Assembly (NCBI GenBank): GCA_033764265.1
Contig: JANRJB010000107.1
Span: forward strand, 1 to 6,702
Direction of reading: 5' to 3'
Origin: VGEM01 sp033764265
GTDB taxonomy: Bacteria; Pseudomonadota; Alphaproteobacteria; Rhodospirillales; Rhodospirillaceae
Length of the DNA: 6,702 bases
Under the pieces are notes generated by a model. The model was given only the letters and a program-made list of their open reading frames with translations, searched no databases and had not been told where the DNA came from. How positions within the stretch are numbered: position 1 is the first letter of the stretch; each line of letters starts with the position of its first letter. This document shows, piece by piece, positions 1-6,459 of the stretch. A program made the translations under genes and the position numbers.

Positions 1-17
1 CCGCCAAGTATTCGCGG

Positions 18-2852
18 CTACCGGGCCAGAAAGCCCTTCACCGCCTCGACCGCGTCCTTCAGGCCCAGGCGCTCGAACGGCGCGTCGGCGGGGAACGCGC
101 CCTTCAGCCGGCTCGGCATCATCGGGTCGAGCAGCACGAACACGCCGCGGTCGGTGGCGCGCCTAATCAGGCGGCCGAACGCCTGCTTGAGGCGCAGCCG
201 CGTAACGGCATCATCATAGGTGCGCTTGCCGAAATGGGCGCGGCGGGCCTTGTGCAGGATGTCCGGGCGCGGCCACGGCACGCGGTCGAACACCACCAGG
301 CGCAGCGAGCGGCCGGGCACATCGACGCCTTCCCGCAAGGCATCGGTGCCGAGCAGGCAGGCGTTCTCCTCGGCGCGGAAGATATCCACCAGCGTCGCGG
401 TGTCCATCTCGTCGACGTGCTGGGCGTAGAGCGGCAGGCCGGCGTGTTCCAGCGCGGCGGCGATGCGGCGCTGGACTTCTTTCAGGCGCACGATGGCGGT
501 GAACAGCCCCAGGCCACCGCCGCCGGCGGCCAGGAACAGCTCGCGATAGGCGGCGGCGACCTGATCGAGGTCGTCCTTGCGCACGTCGGTGACGACGAAG
601 ACGCGGGTGTTGGCGAAGTAGTTGAACGGCGAGGCCAGCGACACGCGCGCGGCCGCGGGTCGATCGGCGGCCGACGCCAGGTGCGGCACACCGGCGCGGG
701 CCTCGCTCGCGGCCCAGTCGGCGTTGGCGTCGCCGCTGCCGTCGAGCAGCGTGGCCGAGGTGATGGCAAGGCCGTGGGCATGGTCCGAGATGCTGCGCGC
801 GAACGGCAGCGTGGGGTCGAGCCAGTGGCGATGCAGCCCCACGTCGGTTTCGTGGCCGTCGCTGCGCTCGACCGACAGCCAGTCGACGAACTCGGGCGGC
901 GTGGCGGCGGACAGCGCCGCCAGCATGCTGCGCCACGCCGTCACCGGCAACAGCGCGCGGCGTTCCAGCGCGCGCATCAAGGCCTCGATGCGCTGGCGCG
1001 TCGCGCTGTCGAGGTCCTTGGCCTCGGCGTCGAGCTTGGCCTTGAGCCCGGCCATCAGCCGTTTCACCGGCGCCTCCAGGCGCGCGAGCGCGGCGTCGAG
1101 CACGGCCGCGGCCTGGTGCAGGCCGTCGATCGGCGGCGTGGTGTCGGTCTCGAGCGAATAGGGCGACTGCGCGTCGGCGCGGGCGTGAACCTGACGCCGG
1201 ACCAGCGCCAGGAACGCCTCGGTCGGGCCGTGCGGCGCATCGTCCCTGATCCGATTGCGCCAGCCGGCGCCCGGCAGCACCTGCGCCGCGGCCAGCACCT
1301 GGTCCACCGCCTCGGTCAGTTGGCCCGCGTCGCCCGTGCCGGCGGCGATCAGATCCTCGGCGCGGCGTTTCAGGCCGCGGGCGCGGCTGCGCGCGCGTTC
1401 GTCGGCGCCGATCAGCCAGCGGCGCAGCTCGGCGGTTTCCCACCCGGACAGGTCGGCGGCGAAGGCGCTGTCGGCGGCCTCGAAGATGTGGTGGCCTTCG
1501 TCGAACACGTAGCGCGTCGGCCGCGTCGCGTCGTCGAGACCGCCGAGCGCGGCCTGGGCCATCACCAGCGCATGATTGGCCACGACGATGCGCGCGTGGC
1601 GGGCGCGGCGCACGGTGCGTTCGATGAAGCACTTCTGGAAGTGCGAACACGCCGCGTAGATGCACTCGCCACGGCGGTCGGCCAGCGCCATCACCCGCTC
1701 GCGCCCCAGAATCTCCGGCAGCCAGCCGGGCAGGTCGCCGCCGACCATGTCGCCGTCGTTGGTCGCCGCGATCCAGCGCGCGATCAGCCCCACGCCGACC
1801 GCGTCCTGGGCCTGCGTGGCGACGCGGTTGACCGCGTCCTCGACGTTCAGGAGGCAGACGTAATTCTCGCGGCCCTTGCGGATGACGACGCGGCGCTTGC
1901 GTTCGTCGGGGTCGGGGTACAGGCGCGCCAGTTCGGTCGCCAACTGGCGCTGCAAATTGCGGGTGAAGGTGGAGATCCACACCGCGCCCTCGTTCTTCTC
2001 GGCCCACACGCTGGCCGGCGCGATGTAGCCCAGCGTCTTGCCGACGCCGGTGCCGGCCTCGGCCAGCACCACCCGCGGCGTCTCGGGCGCGTCGCGCGGC
2101 GCGAACGCCTGGGTCAGCTCGCGGGCGAAGGTGATCTGTGGCATCCGGTGCTCGGCGCCCTGGCCCAGCAGCTGCGCGAGGCGCTGCTCGGCCTCGTCGG
2201 GATGCACCGGCTCGTGGCCGGGCGGGGTCGGCGGCGCACGCTCCTGCCATTCGGGCAGCCGGCTCCAGACGCGCAATCCCGCGCCGGCGCCGTAGCCGGC
2301 CTCGGCCGCGCCGCCGCCGCCCAGCGCCGCGACCACGCTCGGCCCCCACGCCCAGCGTCCGCGCATCATGGCGGCCAGCAGCGACCGCAGCGGTTTCGCC
2401 TCGTGTTCGGGCAGCGCGGCCAACTCGCCCAGCAGCACCAGCGCGGCGCGCACCAGGGCCGCGGGCCGATCCTCCAGGGCTGTGGGGCGCTTCTGGCCGG
2501 TGGCCAGCGCCAGGCCGTCGATGGTCGGCACGCAGAACTGCGCCGGCCGCACGAAAGCGAACAGCTCCAGCACATCGACGGGCATAAAGCCCTGATGGTT
2601 GAGCCGGCGCGCCGTGGCCGGGGCGTGGCACACCAGCACCGGCGCATCGCCGATCAGCCCGGCGGCGGCCCTGGTCGGCCTGACGACGATCTCGCCGTCG
2701 GGGCGCAGGATCGCGGTCTCGGCCCACGCGGCGGCGACCGCAGCCATCGGCGGCAGGACAACGGAGCGGGACGCGGGCGAAACGGACATCACGGACGGCG
2801 GCAGGGCAGGGGTCACACCTGTACTGTTGGCGTTCCAGCGGTGCAAGCGCAC
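18..2852 (-). CDS. ATP-dependent DNA helicase, XPD/DinG family (iron-sulfur, superfamily 2)
   Basis: Predicted 5'-3' DNA helicase of the DinG/XPD type, which unwinds forked, D-loop or R-loop structures during repair and replication. Visible in order: an N-terminal region (about 44-145) resembling a decayed DnaQ-like exonuclease fold; Walker A AEAGTGVGKT at 264-273 (Lys272); four cysteines at 333, 397, 402 and 408 placed between Walker A and Walker B as for a 4Fe-4S cluster; Walker B DEGH at 451-454 (Gly where DEAH is usual); ITSATL near 697-702; GTDALREGVDVPG at 835-847; motif VI QAFGRLIRR at 890-898. At 944 residues it is longer than E. coli DinG (about 716), so I leave the symbol blank. The stop is TAG. 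The start is uncertain: GTG at 2852 has GGAG five bases upstream, while in-frame ATGs at 2789 (Met22) and 2747 (Met36) lack a clear ribosome site but lie nearer the conserved part. All helicase motifs are intact. Family call is firm; physiological role is inferred. Confidence 0.95.
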   Translation of the reverse strand: MRLHRWNANSTGVTPALPPSVMSVSPASRSVVLPPMAAVAAAWAETAILRPDGEIVVRPTRAAAGLIGDAPVLVCHAPATARRLNHQGFMPVDVLELFAFVRPAQFCVPTIDGLALATGQKRPTALEDRPAALVRAALVLLGELAALPEHEAKPLRSLLAAMMRGRWAWGPSVVAALGGGGAAEAGYGAGAGLRVWSRLPEWQERAPPTPPGHEPVHPDEAEQRLAQLLGQGAEHRMPQITFARELTQAFAPRDAPETPRVVLAEAGTGVGKTLGYIAPASVWAEKNEGAVWISTFTRNLQRQLATELARLYPDPDERKRRVVIRKGRENYVCLLNVEDAVNRVATQAQDAVGVGLIARWIAATNDGDMVGGDLPGWLPEILGRERVMALADRRGECIYAACSHFQKCFIERTVRRARHARIVVANHALVMAQAALGGLDDATRPTRYVFDEGHHIFEAADSAFAADLSGWETAELRRWLIGADERARSRARGLKRRAEDLIAAGTGDAGQLTEAVDQVLAAAQVLPGAGWRNRIRDDAPHGPTEAFLALVRRQVHARADAQSPYSLETDTTPPIDGLHQAAAVLDAALARLEAPVKRLMAGLKAKLDAEAKDLDSATRQRIEALMRALERRALLPVTAWRSMLAALSAATPPEFVDWLSVERSDGHETDVGLHRHWLDPTLPFARSISDHAHGLAITSATLLDGSGDANADWAASEARAGVPHLASAADRPAAARVSLASPFNYFANTRVFVVTDVRKDDLDQVAAAYRELFLAAGGGGLGLFTAIVRLKEVQRRIAAALEHAGLPLYAQHVDEMDTATLVDIFRAEENACLLGTDALREGVDVPGRSLRLVVFDRVPWPRPDILHKARRAHFGKRTYDDAVTRLRLKQAFGRLIRRATDRGVFVLLDPMMPSRLKGAFPADAPFERLGLKDAVEAVKGFLAR

Positions 2853-2857
2853 CTCTA

Positions 2858-2861
2858 CTCC
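2858..2861 (-). promoter_or_regulatory. Ribosome binding site supporting the GTG start of the helicase
   Basis: The minus strand reads GGAG here, five bases before the GTG codon at 2852. This is the reason for preferring the long form of the helicase over the internal ATG starts at 2789 and 2747, neither of which has a comparable purine-rich stretch upstream. Confidence 0.4.
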
Positions 2862-2928
2862 GGCTGGGGGCGGGCGCCCTTGACCATGGTGACCCGCTCA
2901 CACTAAGCACGTCGAAACATCAGCGGTG

Positions 2929-3030
2929 CCCCCCTCACCCTGCCCTCTCCCCCCATGTTCATGGGGGGAGAGGGATACTGAAGGTTAGCGCGCGCTTGAC
3001 GCGCGCTGACCGCAAGTTGGGTGAGGGGGG
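2929..3030. repeat. Nested palindromic intergenic element (three-stem, REP/MITE-like)
   Basis: The outer arms CCCCCCTCACCC (2929-2940) and GGGTGAGGGGGG (3019-3030) are perfect 12-bp inverted repeats. Inside lie two further hairpins. The first has perfect 14-bp arms at 2943-2956 and 2961-2974 with a GTTC loop. The second has 11-bp arms at 2983-2993 and 3001-3011 with one mismatch, which becomes a G-U pair in RNA, and a 7-base loop. The whole would fold as a three-way junction. It sits between two divergent gene starts, so it is not a terminator for either gene, and no T-run follows the stems. From general knowledge, short intergenic repeats with CCCTCACCC and CCCTCTCCCC ends are common and dispersed in proteobacterial genomes, so a non-autonomous repeat is the likeliest identity. 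No target-site duplication is obvious. If lysyl-tRNA synthetase is transcribed from upstream, the element would lie in its leader. Confidence 0.8.
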
Positions 3031-3078
3031 AGCACGCAGTTCGCGCTCGATCATCGAACCACTCAGAACCGACCACTC

Positions 3079-4668
3079 ATGTCCTCGCTTGCCGCGCTCG
3101 CGCATCACTCAAACGCCTGGCCGTTCCAGGAGGCCCGGTTCCTGTGGCAGGAACGCCTGAAGGAACGGGTGCCGGCCAAGGGCTATGTGCTGTTCGAAAC
3201 CGGCTACGGCCCGTCTGGCCTGCCGCACATCGGGACCTTCGGCGAGGTGGTGCGCACCACCATGGTGCGCCGGGCGTTCGAGCTGCTGGCGCCGGGCGTG
3301 CCGACGCGGCTGTTCGCCTTCTCCGACGACATGGACGGGCTGCGCAAGGTGCCCGACAACGTGCCGAACAAGGAGATGGTCGCGCGCCACCTGGGCAAGC
3401 CGCTGACCCGCGTGCCCGACCCGTTCGGCACCCACGACAGCTTCGGCGCGCACAACAACGCGCGGCTGAAGGCGTTCCTGGACTCGTTCGGCTTCGAGTA
3501 CGAATTCAAGAGTTCGACCGAGGCTTATGCGTCGGGCGCGTTCGACGCCGCGCTGCTGCGCGTGCTGGAGCGCTACGACGACGTCATCAACGTCATCCTG
3601 CCGACCCTGGGGCCGGAACGCCGCGCGACCTATTCGCCGTTCCTGCCGGTCTGCCCGAAGACCGGCGTCGTGCTCCAGGCGCCGGTGATCGAGCGCAACA
3701 TCGCCAAGGGCACGATCGTCTACCAGGACGGCGACGGGCAGAAGGTGGAAACGCCGGTCACCGGCGGGGCTTGCAAACTGCAATGGAAGTGCGACTGGGC
3801 GATGCGCTGGTTCGCGCTCGGCGTCGATTACGAGATGTCGGGCAAGGACCTGATCGATTCCGTCAAACTATCGGGGCGCATCTGCACCATCCTGGGCGGC
3901 GTGCCGCCCGCCAACCTGACCTATGAACTGTTCCTGGACGACCAGGGCCAGAAGATCTCCAAGTCCAAGGGCAACGGCATCGCGGTCGAGGACTGGCTGA
4001 CGTACGCCCCGCCGGAAAGCCTGTCGCTGTACATGTATCAGAAGCCGAAGGCGGCCAAGCGGCTGCACTTCGACGTGATCCCCAAGGCGGTCGACGAGTA
4101 CCTCGATTTCCTGGCCAAATTCGCGGCCGAGGACGACAAGGCCAGGCTCGACAATCCGGTCTGGCACATCCATCACGGCCGCCCGCCGCAGGAACAGGTG
4201 CCGCTGTCGTTCGGGATTCTGCTGAACCTCGCCAGCGTCTGCCACGCCGAGAGCGCCGAGGTGATCTGGGCCTACGTCGCGCGCTACGCACCCGGCGCCA
4301 TACCCGCGACCCATCCATTGCTCGATAAGCTGGTCAGCTACGCCGTCGCCTACTACCGCGATTTCGTCCGGCCGGCGAAAACCTACCGCACCGCCACGCC
4401 CGACGAGATCAAGGCGCTGATCGACCTGCGTGACTCATTGAAGGCCCACACAGGACCCCCGACGCCCGAGGACCTTCAGACCCTGGTGTTCGAGGTCGGT
4501 AAGCGCCATCCGGTGTTCCCCGGCTTGCGCGACTGGTTCAAGGCGCTCTACCAGATCCTGCTGGGGCAGGAGCAGGGCCCACGCATGGGCTCGTTCATCG
4601 CGCTCTACGGCGTGACCGAAACGCTCGCGCTGCTCGAAAAGGCGATCGCCGGCGAAAGCCTCGCCTGA
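3079..4668 (+). CDS. lysK: Lysine--tRNA ligase, class I (archaeal type)
   Basis: Charges tRNA-Lys with lysine in the cytoplasm using ATP. It belongs to the class I form of lysyl-tRNA synthetase, unrelated in fold to the class II enzyme of most bacteria. The class I signatures are clear: HIGT at residues 50-53 inside GYGPSGLPHIGTFGEV, and KISKS at 292-296. Between them are FSDDMDGLRKVP (80-91) and WAMRWFALGVDYEMSGKD (240-257), both in the Rossmann catalytic core. The rest, from about 340 to 529, fits the helical anticodon-binding part. The length of 529 residues is normal for the family and the gene is intact. ATG at 3079 is the natural start because the N-terminal HHSNAWPFQEAR segment is where the family begins, but the 20 bases upstream contain no good Shine-Dalgarno sequence. 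It is divergent from the helicase and convergent with the flavoprotein, so it is probably monocistronic in this window. Confidence 0.97.
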   Translation: MSSLAALAHHSNAWPFQEARFLWQERLKERVPAKGYVLFETGYGPSGLPHIGTFGEVVRTTMVRRAFELLAPGVPTRLFAFSDDMDGLRKVPDNVPNKEMVARHLGKPLTRVPDPFGTHDSFGAHNNARLKAFLDSFGFEYEFKSSTEAYASGAFDAALLRVLERYDDVINVILPTLGPERRATYSPFLPVCPKTGVVLQAPVIERNIAKGTIVYQDGDGQKVETPVTGGACKLQWKCDWAMRWFALGVDYEMSGKDLIDSVKLSGRICTILGGVPPANLTYELFLDDQGQKISKSKGNGIAVEDWLTYAPPESLSLYMYQKPKAAKRLHFDVIPKAVDEYLDFLAKFAAEDDKARLDNPVWHIHHGRPPQEQVPLSFGILLNLASVCHAESAEVIWAYVARYAPGAIPATHPLLDKLVSYAVAYYRDFVRPAKTYRTATPDEIKALIDLRDSLKAHTGPPTPEDLQTLVFEVGKRHPVFPGLRDWFKALYQILLGQEQGPRMGSFIALYGVTETLALLEKAIAGESLA

Positions 4669-4671
4669 CCC

Positions 4672-6201
4672 TCACACGTCGAACTTCAGCATCTTCTGGC
4701 CGAGCAGGCGGCCGAAGGTCAGCGCCGGCGTCACCAGCATGCCGCCGCAGTACGACGCGCCCATGAACACCGAGGTACCGAGCAGCTCGCCGCAGGCGTA
4801 CAGGTTCTGGATCGGCGCGCCGTCCTGGCGGATCACGCGCAAGTCCTTGTCGACCGCGAGGCCGGCGTAGGTCGAGAGCTGCCAGCTCTGGGTGCGGATT
4901 GCGTAGAACGGCGGCTTGGCGATCGGCAGCGGCATGTGGGTGCGGCCGAAGCTGTCTTTCGCCTTGCCGGCCTGGGCGCGGTTGTAGGCCTCGACGGTGG
5001 CGACCAGGTTTTTCTCGTCGACGCCGGCGGCGCGCGCCAGTTCGGCGATGGTGTCGGCGCGGTAGAAGAAGTTGTAGGTGCCGACCGCGTCGCGCACCTC
5101 TTGCGGCGTCCAGCGGCTCACCAGCGGCGGCGCCTTAGACAGGATCTCCTCGTCGAAGATCGCCCAGGCGCGTTCATGCGGCTGGTCGCGCAGGCCGTGC
5201 TCGTAGGCGTCGTGGCTCAGGATGTCCTCGGCCAGAAAGCGCTTGCCGTCGACGTTGACGAAAATCTCCCACGGCGGCCGGTCTCCGGGGAAGTGACGCG
5301 CCATGGCTGCGGTCGGCGCCGGAAAATCCTCGTCGCGCGGGATGGCGCCGAACAGCGGCAGATGATGCTCGCCGCCGCGCACGTAACCGCCGGCCTTGGT
5401 GCCGAGCGTGATGCCGGCGCCCTGGCTGTAGGGGTACGAGACGTCGGAATAATCGGGCACGCCCTCGAGCTCTTCGAACATCTTCGAGTTGGAGGCATAG
5501 CCGCCGCACGACAAGAGCACGTTGCGGCCCATGTGCCGGGTGCTGACGCCGTCCTCGCCCTTGGCGACGACGCCGGTGACCGCGCCGCCGGCGTCCTGGA
5601 TCAGGTCGGTGGCTTCGGTGGCGGTCAGCACTTTGATTCGGCCGGCGTCGATGTGCGGCTGAATTTGCTTTTCCAGCACTTCGAGGATCGAGATGCCGCC
5701 CTTGGCGCCCCAGGCATAACGCGCGCGGCTGTAGGGCTCGTGCGTGGTGCCGGTCACCGGGTGTTCGGGCTTGGCCTGGAAACCGTTGTCGGTCAGCCAG
5801 TCGAACGTGTCGGCGGCATTGAACACCGCCAGCCGCACCAGGTCCTTGTTCGCGGTCCCCTTGCTGATGCGCATGATGTCGTCGTAGTGCAGCTGGCCCG
5901 AGTCCTCGATGCCCTTGGACTTCTGCAGCTTGGTGCCGCCGGCGCTCATCTGGCCCGAGGACAAGAACAATGTGCCGCCGATCTGACCGGCGGCCTCGAT
6001 GATCAGCACGCGCGCGCCGCGCGCCGCGGCGAAGATGGCGGCCGGCAGGCCGGAGTTGCCGCCGCCGACCACGATCAGGTCCCACACCGCGTCGGCCGAC
6101 TGGGCGCGCGCACCCATCGGCAAGGTGGCCGCCGCACCGGTGGCGGCGAGCGTGGCCAGGAACCGGCGCTTGCCGGCGTGGTGGGTCTTGCGCGTCGACA
6201 T
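4672..6201 (-). CDS. Exported FAD-dependent dehydrogenase (fumarate reductase/succinate dehydrogenase flavoprotein family, FAD_binding_2)
   Basis: A 509-residue flavoprotein that probably oxidises or reduces an organic acid or a ketone-bearing substrate in the periplasm; the substrate cannot be read from the sequence. The N-terminus has a Tat-like signal: GKRRFLATLAA at 10-20, a hydrophobic alanine-rich stretch to about 28, and a likely cleavage after ARA at 31-33. The FAD dinucleotide fold follows as VVGGGNSG (44-51) and ends in VLIIEA at 65-70. SSGQMSAGGT (81-90) and GKRFLAED (319-326) are typical family stretches. The C-terminal NLYACGELLG (466-475) and GGMLVTPALTFGRLLG (486-501) complete FAD binding. 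There is no haem c motif or cytochrome domain, so electrons must pass to a separate partner. The C-terminus also recalls 3-ketosteroid dehydrogenases, and tricarballylate or urocanate-type enzymes are other possibilities. The start ATG at 6201 has GGAG six bases upstream. It is divergent from a DUF1302 gene. Confidence 0.9.
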   Translation of the reverse strand: MSTRKTHHAGKRRFLATLAATGAAATLPMGARAQSADAVWDLIVVGGGNSGLPAAIFAAARGARVLIIEAAGQIGGTLFLSSGQMSAGGTKLQKSKGIEDSGQLHYDDIMRISKGTANKDLVRLAVFNAADTFDWLTDNGFQAKPEHPVTGTTHEPYSRARYAWGAKGGISILEVLEKQIQPHIDAGRIKVLTATEATDLIQDAGGAVTGVVAKGEDGVSTRHMGRNVLLSCGGYASNSKMFEELEGVPDYSDVSYPYSQGAGITLGTKAGGYVRGGEHHLPLFGAIPRDEDFPAPTAAMARHFPGDRPPWEIFVNVDGKRFLAEDILSHDAYEHGLRDQPHERAWAIFDEEILSKAPPLVSRWTPQEVRDAVGTYNFFYRADTIAELARAAGVDEKNLVATVEAYNRAQAGKAKDSFGRTHMPLPIAKPPFYAIRTQSWQLSTYAGLAVDKDLRVIRQDGAPIQNLYACGELLGTSVFMGASYCGGMLVTPALTFGRLLGQKMLKFDV

Positions 6202-6207
6202 GATTTA

Positions 6208-6211
6208 CTCC
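6208..6211 (-). promoter_or_regulatory. Ribosome binding site of the FAD-dependent dehydrogenase
   Basis: The minus strand reads GGAG six bases before the ATG at 6201. This supports that start, which is also the one that yields a complete Tat-like leader. Confidence 0.6.
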
Positions 6212-6301
6212 GTTCGCATGCGGGTTCGGATGAGCGCGACCCTAACGCAAAATCGCGACGCGCCAAGGGCCGGTCGCGGTCGATGTTCGGGATGTGCACA
6301 C

Positions 6302-6318
6302 TATTGTGCGGCGCAATA
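6302..6318. promoter_or_regulatory. Operator-like inverted repeat in a divergent control region
   Basis: TATTGTGCGGCGCAATA is a 17-bp imperfect palindrome: two 8-base arms around a central G, with one mismatched pair. One base to its left lies the perfect 8-bp palindrome TGTGCACA (6293-6300). The pair sits in an otherwise unstructured 258-bp gap between the flavoprotein gene and the DUF1302 gene, about 100 and 140 bases from the two starts, where a regulator could control both. No regulator gene is in the window and I cannot assign the site to a regulator family. A chance palindrome is possible. Confidence 0.4.
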
Positions 6319-6349
6319 TGGAATTGCCGCTGTGAGCCCGCGATCCGCC

Positions 6350-6379
6350 TTGCCGGGCCAAGCGATCCGCCCCTAAGAT
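6350..6379 (+). promoter_or_regulatory. Possible sigma-70-type promoter for the DUF1302 gene
   Basis: TTGCCG (6350-6355) and TAAGAT (6374-6379) are separated by 18 bases and each matches the housekeeping consensus at four or more of six positions. The -10 box lies in the most AT-rich part of the gap. It would give a leader of about 75 bases and places the operator-like palindrome upstream of the -35 box, a position usual for an activator. Weak evidence on its own. Confidence 0.25.
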
Positions 6380-6445
6380 ATTGGAAATCAACGTCTCGCG
6401 CGGGCCGGTCGCTGGCCGCTCCGCGCCCGCAGGCGGACCGGGTGT

Positions 6446-6450
6446 GGAGG
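6446..6450 (+). promoter_or_regulatory. Ribosome binding site of the DUF1302 gene
   Basis: GGAGG lies nine bases before the ATG at 6460. It decides the start, because the ATG at 6455 runs straight into a TGA after one codon. Confidence 0.6.
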
Positions 6451-6459
6451 GCAGATGCG

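Noticed and set aside
234..2906. An 890-codon open frame on the plus strand across the whole helicase gene
   Set aside because: Its product is low-complexity, rich in Gly, Ala, Arg and His, with no recognisable domain. It mirrors the conserved helicase in antisense, as is common in GC-rich genes where stops are rare.
2880..2909. TTGACC and TAAGCA spaced 18 bases apart, a possible lysK promoter
   Set aside because: The -35 box is good but the -10 box is too weak to call. It remains possible as the source of a leader holding the palindromic element.
214..2910. An 898-codon minus-strand frame overlapping the helicase
   Set aside because: It is an out-of-frame shadow of the helicase, made of Arg/Ala/Gly/Pro runs with no motif.
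2929..3030. A lysine riboswitch or T-box upstream of the lysyl-tRNA synthetase
   Set aside because: The structure is three simple palindromes with C-rich and G-rich arms and lacks the conserved junction sequences of those RNAs; it looks like a dispersed repeat.
3056..3069. GAAC-N6-GAAC before lysK, resembling the alphaproteobacterial LexA box GTTC-N7-GTTC in reverse
   Set aside because: The spacer is 6 bases, not 7, and the position next to the lysK start does not suit SOS control of the helicase.
5999..6376. A 125-codon plus-strand frame spanning the flavoprotein start and part of the gap
   Set aside because: Most of it is antisense to the Tat leader and FAD fold. It has no recognisable domain, and the rest lies in the control region.
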